Origin: Symmetrospora coprosmae
Taxonomy: Eukaryota; Basidiomycota; Cystobasidiomycetes; Symmetrosporaceae
NCBI GenBank assembly: GCA_008802785.1
Contig: VUYT01000011.1
Location: forward strand, 1 to 64,000
Length of the DNA: 64,000 nt
Reading direction: 5' to 3'
The notes under the pieces are model-generated. The model did not search any database, was not told the origin of the DNA, and saw only the letters and a list, made by a program, of their open reading frames with translations. A program made the translations under genes and the position numbers. This document shows positions 54,842-64,000 of this stretch, piece by piece (the stretch's first letter is position 1; every line of letters begins with the position of its first letter).

Positions 54842-55499
54842 CGCTCAATGCGCGGCTGGGACGTGGTAATTTTGCAGACGAGTGTCCGAGGGTGCAGTGG
54901 GAAGGGAGAGACTCGCACTGCCTGTGCCATTACGGCGCTGGCAAGACGTCTCCGCTTTCGCCGTGCTTCCCGACGCGTCCCGTCCAGTGGGTCCGTGCCT
55001 GCCCGGCGCATTGTGAGGTTTCATAGAGCACAGATGCAGCTGGGACCGCATTGTATGCGACTGCACTCTGTGCGATGGGAATTCTGCAGCCCAGGTCTCG
55101 TCGACTGGAGCAAGACGTGCAAGACGTGCAAGACGTGTAGAGACCCGCCCTTGCGAGAAGCGGCGAGTCGAAGCCGGGCGGAGACACACGTCGCTGTGCA
55201 CGGTCCTGCAACAGCGCAGTAGGGGCCACTTCCTGCGTGCATTGCTTGTGTATGTGACCTTGCACCTGCACGTATATGTGATGCTCTTGCTACTATCGAA
55301 AGCTGGCCAGCGTGGACGCGTTTCTGCTGCCCCTCTCTTCCAGCCCGACCGGCCAGCGATCCACCACCACAGAGCAGCAGCAGCCACCACGATTCAGCTC
55401 TTCGCCAGAAGCAGGAGCAGCCCGATCAGCAGCAGTCTCGTCTGGTATTCCCTGCGCCAGATATCAGCAGTCCCGTCCTGCTGTCTCCTGCATGCTTGC
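54842..55499. other. Divergent region with possible ligase leader
   Basis: Between the cupin gene (-) and DNA ligase (+). It contains a fourfold 10-bp repeat, GCAAGACGTG, at about 55109-55138, and from 55242 a frame that joins the ligase frame without a stop (see findings). Confidence 0.5.
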
Positions 55500-58400
55500 A
55501 TGAGCAGCAGCGGCACCAGCAAGGGCAAGGGCAAGGGCAGAGCATCATCGTCATCCGGAGCACCACCACCAGCACTGGCAGCAGAGAGGCAGAAGACGCT
55601 CAACAAGTTCCTCGGTCTGCCACTGGAGCAGAGACAGACGCGCGTCGACTCGCTGTTCAGGAAGCAGGAGCGTGCACTCAGTACCACCACTCCAGCCGCC
55701 GCCGCGACCATCATGTCGGGCGAGGCTGCATCGTCGAAGGAGGAGCCTGTCACGGTCGACGCATCGAGCGACGTCGAGATGACTGCGAGCACGAGCAGCA
55801 AGGCGAATGGTGCGTGTGCGCTGCATCGAGCGTCCCCGGAGGCTTTGCCTGACCCCCTGATCGACGTCCGCCCCGCCAGGCAAGAAGCGACGCGTCGTAG
55901 CGAGCTCGGATGAGGAGGGCGAGGACGGGGCAAAGGCGGACACGGAAGCACCCGTCGCATCGGCGAGCAAGACTAAGAAGGCAAGCACAAAGTCGCCAGA
56001 GCCGGAGAAGAAGAAGGCAAAGACGGGTTCAAGCGAGGACAAGAAGCCAAAGAAGGAGGCGACTGCCACGGCTGGTGAGGGTGATCCTGAGAAATGATGC
56101 AGACGCGCGTACATTGAGCTCATGCGTGGGTCCCACGCAGACAAGGGCAAAGAGAAGGCGAAGAGCAAGGCAAAGTCGACCGATCCAAAGAAGGTGGCCT
56201 CGATTTTTGCCCCTCCCAAGAAGGCTGCAGCGAGCAGCAGCACCAACGGCAAGGACAAGGACAAGGGCAAGAAGGCCGAGTCAAATGGCAGCGGTAGCAC
56301 GAAAGGCAAGGCCAAAGCGGACATCGAGGAGGAGCACGAGTCCGACGAGGGTCGTGCATCGACCAGTAAAGCCAGTCAGAAGGCTGTCGGCTCCGATGAA
56401 GATGCCGGGCAGGTCTCGGGCGTAGATGGAGAGGGCCACGGGGAGCACGACGACTCAGCGATGGAGAGCGAGGAGGAAGGCGAACAGGCTGCCAAGATGG
56501 CAGAGATTTTCACCAAGAAGGTTGCGGGCAGCAGCAAGGGAAAATGGGGCAAGGTCACGCAGGTCTGGAAAGACGGAGAGCCGTGGGTGATGCGTGAAGA
56601 TCATGCCAGGCAGGTTGCATGACGGCTGATGATGCACCTCCTTCTTCCGGCTCGTACAGAGTGCCCTATGCCGCGCTCGCGGAGTGCTTCCAGCGCATTG
56701 ACTCTACAACAAAGCGCCTCGAGATTGGCGCCTACCTCACCACCTTCCTCACCACGGTCATCACGCAGACGCCGACGGACCTTCTCCGTGTCATCTACCT
56801 TTGCATCAACCGGGTAAGCATGGTCTCTGCGCTAATGCAAGCGGGAAGAGGCAATGTTGACGATATGCCCACGTCTGGCCGCCGCCCGGCAGATCTGCCC
56901 CGACTACGAAGGCCTCGAGCTCGGCATCGGCGAGGGACTGCTCAAGAAGGCCATTGCGCAGGCTACCGGTGTCAATGTCAACCACATCAACGCGGAATAC
57001 AAGAAGGTCGGCGATCTGGGTCTCGTCGCCATGAACTCTCGAGCCACTCAGGCGACTCTCTTCAAACCGAAGCCGCTCACCGTCAACAGCGTATTCAACA
57101 AGCTTACGGAGATTGCGAAGATGACCGGCAACCTGGTGGGTTGAAGCCAAGTCATGCTCAAGCACGCAACGTCCAACACTGACCTTGCTGGCATTTGCCA
57201 TGATAGTCCCAAAACAGGAAGATCAACATCATCAACGGCCTGCTCGCGGCGTGCCAGGGAGAGGAAGCCAAGTTTGTCATTCGCTCGCTCGAGGGCAAGC
57301 TGCGCATCGGACTGGCGGAGCAGACCGTGCTCGGCTGTCTCGCGCACGCGATTGTCACGGCCCGATACGAAGCCTCGGGCAAGACCCACTCTTCAGACCG
57401 CATCGCCAAGGACCTGCAGGAGGGCAGCCAGATTGTCAAAGAGGTCTTCTCCGAGTGCCCGTCGTACGACCTTGTCATCCCCCCTCTTCTCGAAGGTGGC
57501 CCGCAGAAGCTCCGCGAAGCAGTCAAGCTCACACCGGGCGTGCCGCTCAAACCCATGCTCGCCAAGCCGACCAAGGCAATCTCGGAGGTCCTCGACCGCT
57601 TCGAGGGCAAGAAGTTTACGTGCGAGTACAAGTACGATGGAGAGCGTGCACAGGTGCACTACTACGATGGAAAGCTGGCCGTCTTCTCCAGGAACAGCGA
57701 AGACATGAGCGTCAAATACCCGGATCTCCTCGAGCACATGCAGAAGGTGAGTCGGCTTAAGATTCACCAGAGCTCACTGCGCCGTTGCCTGACCCTCATC
57801 CTGTGATATCGTTTCGCTACGTAGTGCATCAAGCCGAATACCCAATCATTCGTCCTCGATGCTGAAGCGGTCGCATACGATGTGGACGAGAAGAAGATCC
57901 TGCCGTTCCAGGAGCTCAGCAAGCGAAAGAGGAAAGACGTCAAAGCCGAGGACATCAAGGTCAAGGTGCACATTTTCGCCTTCGACTTGCTCTACGTGAA
58001 CGGCGAGGTGGGTGTCCGGCGGTACGACAAGACCGAAAATAGCGCGCAGCAGAGGAAGCTGATTGAGGCCTTCACAGACTCTGTTGAAGAAGGATCTCGC
58101 CGGTCGACGAGACCTGCTCCGAGAGCACTTCCAGGCTGTTGAAGGGCAGTTCGCATTCGCCAAGAGCAGTGATGCGCACGCCGTTGAGGAGATTCAGACC
58201 TTTCTTGACGAGAGCATCAAGGACTCGTGCGAGGGCCTCATGGTCAAGATGCTCGACGGAGAGGACGCGACGTACGAGCCGAGCAGGCGAAGCATGAACT
58301 GGCTCAAGGTGAGGATGCGGTGCTTGTACTATAATGGCAATGACTGTCTGGCTGAGATCCACGGACATGCCGCGGTCTGCCCAACCCAACAGCTCAAGAA

Positions 58401-59117
58401 AGACTACCTGGCAGGTATCGGCGATTCGTTCGACCTGGTCGTCATCGGAGGGTACCACGGACGAGGAAAGCGTACCTCCGTCTACGGCGCCTTCCTCCTC
58501 GCTTGCTACGACCCCGAGACCGAGACGTACCAGGCGATCACCAAGATTGGCACCGGGTTCAGCGAGGAGATGCTCGAGACGCACTACAAGTACCTCAACC
58601 CGCTCGAGTGCAGCAAGAAGAACTACTACGACGTTGGCGAGGCCAAGCCGGACGTGTACTTTGAGCCAAAGCAGCTGTGGGAGGTCCTCGCTGCTGATCT
58701 GTCGCTCAGCCCGGTCTACGCTGCAGCCAAAGGCCTGGTGCGCCTTTCCTCCTGGACTTCTCCCGCGCCTGGCTTATTGGGCGTGCGTTTTACAGATCGA
58801 AGCTCGAGGCATCTCTCTGCGCTTCCCGCGCTTCATCAGGTGGGTCTGAAGTCCGCTTGTGGTATACAAGCGGCCTGTCGTTGACGCCACTTTCCGCTTG
58901 TCAGGATTCGAGACGATAAAGACCCGGACGACGCGTCTTCTGCCGAGTTTGTGGGTGACAACTCTTGACAGACGCAGCGAGCTGCAATTGACGCGTCGAC
59001 TAACCCCATTCTACCTCTCTCTCGCAGGTCGCCGAGGCATACCAGAGGCAAGCTGCGGCTGCCGGCGGCGGAAAGGGCAAGAAGGGTAAAGACATGGACG
59101 CCGATGGGTTCTGGTAG
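55500..59117 (+). CDS. CDC9: DNA ligase I (ATP-dependent), replicative
   Basis: Seals Okazaki fragments and repair nicks using ATP. Twelve exons: 55500-55809, 55880-56074, 56141-56582, 56660-56813, 56893-57135, 57222-57746, 57825-58007, 58078-58308, 58393-58737, 58796-58839, 58905-58950, 59028-59117; 935 aa, all in frame. N-tail: PIP-box-like QKTLNKFL at residues 31-38 for PCNA, then ~300 disordered Lys/Glu/Ser residues with basic nuclear signals. DNA-binding domain from VPYAALAECFQRID; adenylation domain with the catalytic Lys in EYKYDGERAQ, FAFDLLYVN, CEGLMVKML; OB domain with GRGKRTSVYGAFLL, ITKIGTGFSEE and SLRFPRFIRIRDDK. The tail AYQRQAAAAGGGKGKKGKD is usual. Upstream in-frame ATGs at 55242 and 55281 could add a mitochondrial leader. 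The next gene is an ATR-like checkpoint kinase on the same strand. Confidence 0.97.
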
Positions 59118-59322
59118 ATGCAGAGAAGCGCAATACGACAGTCTTGATGTTGTCGTGATTCACCCCAGTGCTTTGTGCCGTGCAGTCTGCAAAAGTGTCA
59201 GCTTCAGTGCGCCTACGAGGTACCCCCGCACCCTGGTTGCCTCTGTTCCAGCACGTCAGCCAGCCAGCGATGCAGCAGCTTCGAGCAGCAGCAGCAGCAC
59301 TACCACCACCAGCAGCAGCATC

Positions 59323-62300
59323 ATGACGCACAATGCGCACAATGGCAATGGTTCGTCGTCGCCTTCTCGCAGCGGCTCGGGCGTACGCAATGCGCCGTCG
59401 TCCACGGTCGGTCTCTATGAGGCCATGCTCGAGAGCGCAGAGAAGGACGCGGCTCTGGATGGAGGAAAGCGCGTCAAGCTGTTCGAAGTGGCGACCAAGA
59501 TGAAGGCGCTGCTCGAGGAGGACGATGGAGGGCACAACATGCCCCTATGGCACGGTCTCGTCGGCTTCCTAGAGCGTAATCCAGAGTATGCGACATATCG
59601 CCCGCATCTGAGCGGACGACCGCGTAATGCTGCCGCCACCACGAGCAACGGCGCCGAAACCGACGAGCAGGACGAGGACTCGCGGCTGGGAGAGCCAATG
59701 GGTATCTGGCTTCTCCCTCGACTGCTGCGCAGATTGGCCATCGCCGACCCGCTGCCTAGCATGACCAACGGCAAGGGCAAGGCTGGCGGCAAGACTTCTG
59801 GGCCTGGCAGCACCGACGCGACGCGCGCGGCCCTCCTGCTCAAGCAGAAGATTGAGAACTGGCTCGCAATGGCTGTTCCCTTGCTAGCTCAGCAATTCTT
59901 CAGGCAGGAACAGAATGGTGTGCAGCTGCACCGGGAATTGGTGACGGAGCTTCTGACCGTCTCGAAAGGTGAGCTTATACCCGAGGACGTGTACGTGACG
60001 ACCCAAAACTGAGCTGACCCGCTTGCTATGCGCTATCCGTGAACAGGTATCACGCACCTTCTGGACTCCCCGGCATGCGACAAGCCTTTTCCGGCGACCG
60101 TATGGATGTTCAGACAGGGCAAGAGCAGGCAAACCGACCTGTTCACTGCACCCGACAGGAAAGGCGAGGAACGACCATTCACACTTCCTCTGCGTACACC
60201 CGAAGAAGCCAGAATCCTGCAGAGCTCGCTGATCCGGATCCTCGCCCAGCTCCTCGCTAGCTGTACGACATGGATCCAGGACGCAATTCCTGAGGTCATT
60301 GAAGTGATCGTCGCGAGCCCGGACGAATGGGGTTTGGTGACCGATAGGAAGGGCAAAGGTCGAGCGGTGGACCGCACGCCATTCGTCACAGAGCGATTGA
60401 ACGTTTGCCGTCAGGTGCTGGATGTCCAATCGCTCCCATCCGGAAGTCTCGATCGAGTCATCGACAGGATCTTTGCGTTGCTCGAAGGTCACATCGATGT
60501 CTCCGGGGAGTTAGACTTGCAGGACGCTACGACGTCCGCGGCAGCCATCCACCAAGCGCTCTTCGCGTGTCTGGCACGGCTTATCGGCAAGGATACTCCG
60601 ACTGCTGCTGCGAGAGCCGTAGCGAATGCAACAATCGCATTGCTGGCCGGTCCCGGGAAAGAGGCGGTCCAGGCCCTGGTGCTGAAGCAACCGGTGGTGG
60701 ACTTGGAGACCGACACCGCAGAAGTCTCCCACATCCAGGCATGCTGTCTCTTACTAGCAGCCGCCAAGCTCGGGCAAATGTCAACAGATGGAACCGACAT
60801 TCATGCCAGCGGCAAGGCGCTGAGCTGCTACGCATGTGAGATGATGCCTAGGAGAGTGAAGGAGGATCTTCGGGTGTGGACAGAGCAGCAGCCTCGTCTA
60901 GTGCTTATCGCCGTGAAGGGGAAGCAGGCCAGCCAGCTCTCCGGCGAGCCTCTGGACCGTGCGCGGCACGTTATCGGATCTGTTCTCGGCACGGGCGCTG
61001 GCAATAGCAGGAAGCGGAAGCACGACAGCATCGACGGCATGGCGCTCACAGAGTGCTCTGAGCTTGTGACGCTGCTTCAGGATAGCTTCAAGCTGCCAGA
61101 GCCTGCCTGGCGCGAGAAGGGTTGGGCGGAGGCCATCAAGCGGAAGCTAGAGACCGAGCGCTTCACCATGCAGCAATGGGCCGCCTTTAGCCGGGCAATC
61201 TGCCTTACGAACGCTACGCGTACAAGCGCCGTACAGCCCGGACAGCTCGAACCTTACCTCTGTGCCCCCTGCGATACTTCCGTCCAGTACAACAAGTCGA
61301 GCAGGACCGCCTTCGGAGACGTCTTCGACACTTTGCGGGGGTACCTTCTGGGTCCAGTCGGGCGGAGTCTCATAGCAAAGGAGCGGGTCGCAGTCTGGAG
61401 CGCCATCGCCACTGTGGCCACTCACCACAATCGGCCTCCAATGTTCGTATCCGATATCGCAGCGACCCTCCTCCACGACCTGAGCAGCAGGAGCAAGGTT
61501 GTGCGCCTCGCCGCGGGCAATGCTGGCAACGCGCTCATCCGCGCACATCTCGATCTGAACGCCAATCCAGATCCGAACGGTCACGTTGGGGTGTACTTCG
61601 AAAAGCTCCGCACCATCCTGTTGCGAGGCAGTCTCGGCGCTAAAGCAACAGTTATCGCAATAATAGTCCAGCTAGCGCGCTTTACGGAGCATGCTCTGCT
61701 TGGCAAGACACTCGGCTTGATCGTCCTCGGACTCGCACAGAGCGGTCAGCTGAAGTGCTTGCTCACCACTCAAGTGGGTCAACGCCATGGTTGGAGGTGA
61801 TGCAGTGGACACTGCTGACAATCGGGAATCATCTAGGTCTCAGCGCTCCTAGACTTCCGAGGCACTGTGGCCTACAGGCTGTTTGCACCGCATTTCGAGA
61901 CGCTCTGTCCGCTGCTCGCAGAGCACACGGATGTCTCTTTCGGGCTGCTCGAGTCATTCTGCAGTCTAATACAGACATCTCCGAAAGCTTTTCTCAGCCA
62001 AGAAACGTCCCGCATCTTTCTAGTGAGCGCCGTCTCCCGGAGGCAGGCCGACATTCTACATCAACTCGCCGCCTACACTGGTCTCCATCCAGCCCAAGCC
62101 ATCGTTCTTCATGCGGACTGCATCCTCGCGCCGCTATACTTTGCGAGTCCGACCAAACTGGCCGAATGCACAAGCTTCATCAGTGGTGTCCTCGTTGCAA
62201 GCGGCGTCAAGCAGAGCATCCAGGAAATCTACATCTCCAATTTACCTAGGCTGCTGCTGGAGGTCTTGATGTGCATCGAGCCCTCGCCCGAAGGCATCGC

Positions 62301-64000
62301 CACGGTAAGCGCAGTAATGGTCGACACGCGAGGAGTCCAGGCTGATTGCATCTTCAAACAGCTTCAAGGCATCATCGAACGTATCTGCTGCGTGACGGAT
62401 CCGAAAGAGGTATGGCAATCGCAGATCGCCAGGTCGGCCACAGTCTTGGCCGTGGCTGGACGAGCGGGAGACTTGCTGCGTGGTATGGACGGGAGAAAGA
62501 CCACTGCAGATCGCGTTGGCATCCTGCGAGGATTGACCGCCTTTGTTGGGCAAGTAGGCGCTCCTATCAACAGCGCGGCTCCGCAGGTATGTTTGACATT
62601 GCGGCATGAACGTCGGTGCAGGCTGATGCCGAGTATTTATATGGCAGATCATGTCCGCGATACAAAGCTCGTTCGCCGATCCTGCACTTCGCTACCAGAG
62701 CCTGCTACTATGGCGCGAGTTGCTCACCACCCTAGTCTGTGAGGACGCGTGCCCTCTTCTCGCCCAGACCACGGCAACGTTCGTGCAGAGCTGGTCTTTC
62801 CTCGAAGAAAAAGATCGAGTAATCATCAAGGACATCCTGAAGTACTTTATCATCGACAACCGTAATCGCATTGGACCCGCCGTTCAGGGCATCGCCAATC
62901 TCGGCAGCATACCCGACCTGCGAGAACTCGAGATGGCGCTAGGTGCAATGAAGCAGCAGCAAACTCTCACAGGCCGTCTCGACGGCTTCATCCGAAGACT
63001 TGATACAGTCAACGAGACGGTCCTCCTGCAATCCCTGCAGGAGCTATCGTCCTTCATCCAGCAGGAAGCCAATGGGATACACAAGCTCGCTTCAGGCAAT
63101 GCATTCCATCCCTGTCTTGGCACTTTGGTGCATGGGCTTCTCAGTACCGCGATCCGTTCTGCCGATGCAAAGACGCCAGCTCGAGGTCTTGCGCTTCGAT
63201 GCCTCGGTATCCTCGGTGCACTAGATCCCGATCGGCTCGTTCTGCCTTCGGAAGCAACCGCCTTCCAGCTCAAGCACGATCTCAAAGACGAGGAGGAGTG
63301 TAGGGCTTTCGCCTGGTACCTTGTCGAGAAGGTCCTAGTAAAGGTTGTGCGCTCGACGAACGAGCCGACACAGCAAAACGCCCTCTTTCTCGCTATTAAG
63401 GGCTTAGCGAAGGTCTGCGGGTTCGATGACGGCTTGCGCGCTGCAGGCGGCTTCAAGGCCGGTGTCCTCCCCACTGTGCGAGAACGGTGGAAAGCGGCCT
63501 CAAAGGAGGTCCAGGAGGTGGTCGAGCCTCTCTTATCAGCACAGATCGATCTCCAGATCGTAGAGAACGAGAAGCATCAGTACCCACTCTATCTACACAA
63601 GGCGTCCTACCGCGAATGGCTACAGGCGTGGACGTCAGATTTAATCGGTCAATTGGTCCAGGGTCACTCGGCGATGCGGTCTCCCTTTGGCCCTGACGTG
63701 CTCTTTGGACCTCTACAAGCGACCGTCCGACGAGGCCACGACCTCACAGTAGCGTATTTCGTCTTGCCCTACCTCGTCTTCGTGACGGTTGGAGAGGGCA
63801 ATACAAATCACGCCGCGAGGATCCGAGCCGAAGTAGAGGTGGTACTGCAAGATCAGATCACGCCGAATGAGAGAATCCCGATGAGCAAAGAATCGAGGTC
63901 TCTGTGCGCTCAGGTGAGTCGCGATCGACACCTTGCGCAAACGGTCTACGAAAGGCTGACACGCTGTGACGCGAACAGGCGGTCTTCGAGCTCATGGATC
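59323..64000 (+). CDS. ATR/Mec1/Rad3-type checkpoint kinase, N-terminal part
   Basis: Incomplete at the window end. First two thirds of a PIK-related kinase that senses RPA-coated single-stranded DNA and starts the replication checkpoint. Exons that can be traced: 59323-59968, 60047-61773, 61837 onward to near 62307, one after a short intron from about 62340 to 62586, then about 62647 to 63912 and onward. The sequence is helical-repeat (HEAT-like) throughout. Family evidence is in the later part: the UME-like stretch LALRCLGILGALDPDRLVLP, closely matching the ATR pattern of leucine-rich helix plus GxLDPxR, and further on SPFGPDVLF...RRGHDLTVAYFVLPYLVFV, which fits the ATR segment before FAT. 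The FAT and kinase domains would lie beyond 64000. The N-terminal 60 residues are low complexity. Assignment rests on these segments, not on the kinase itself. Confidence 0.8.

Overview
The window is nuclear DNA from an intron-rich, compact, GC-rich fungal genome. It is most likely a basidiomycete: nearly every conserved gene is cut by several short GT-AG introns (about 50-100 nt), exons as short as 7 nt occur, genes lie a few hundred bases apart on both strands, and the fused pyrimidine enzyme has the fungal form with a dead dihydroorotase-like domain. I cannot name the species.

Layout. 1-2147: low-complexity DNA with an array rich in the palindrome TTCGAA and a GT microsatellite; only a weak gene candidate on the minus strand. 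2148-3156 (+): NC2-alpha transcription co-repressor with a 7-nt microexon. 3558-11581 (-): URA2, the fused carbamoyl-phosphate synthase / aspartate transcarbamylase, 8 exons, 2401 aa. 12273-13160 (-): ribosomal protein uL14, 6 exons, 137 aa. 13916-15124 (+): a diacylglycerol/sphingoid-base kinase family protein.

15.1-24.6 kb is an accessory block without recognisable housekeeping genes. I read it as a tandem family of unknown genes built from six copies of a two-part Cys/His domain, followed in two genes by long paralogous Ser/Pro-rich basic tails. Repeated DNA lies before and after the two larger genes, which points to a segmental duplication of about 3-4 kb.

24.6-30.3 kb (+): a large Cdc7/SepH-type protein kinase with a calponin-homology domain in front, a C1 domain behind and a polybasic-CaaX C-terminus. 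30.9-33.2 (+): flavin monooxygenase. 33.6-36.6 (+): NOG2 ribosome-assembly GTPase with one abnormal 674-nt intron full of strong hairpins. 36.8-38.1 (+): acyl-CoA thioesterase-like. 38.8-40.0 (+): secreted glycoprotein. 40.2-41.2 (+): RluA-type pseudouridine synthase. 41.2-46.5 (-): very large coiled-coil/low-complexity protein. 47.3-48.6 (-): protein with a C-terminal YbjQ-like domain. 48.7-49.7 (-): NF-YB/HAP3. 50.1-50.4 (-): small membrane protein. 50.7-52.0 (-): an unknown repeat protein. 52.3-53.8 (+): F-box protein. 54.1-54.8 (-): cupin protein. 55.5-59.1 (+): DNA ligase I with a possible mitochondrial upstream start. 59.3 to the end (+): N-terminal part of an ATR/Mec1-type checkpoint kinase, cut by the window edge.

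The genes do not form one pathway. Core functions (pyrimidine synthesis, transcription, ribosome assembly, DNA replication and repair) surround one fast-evolving block at 15-24 kb. Exon boundaries were derived by hand from reading frame, splice signals and family similarity; no search or RNA evidence was available.
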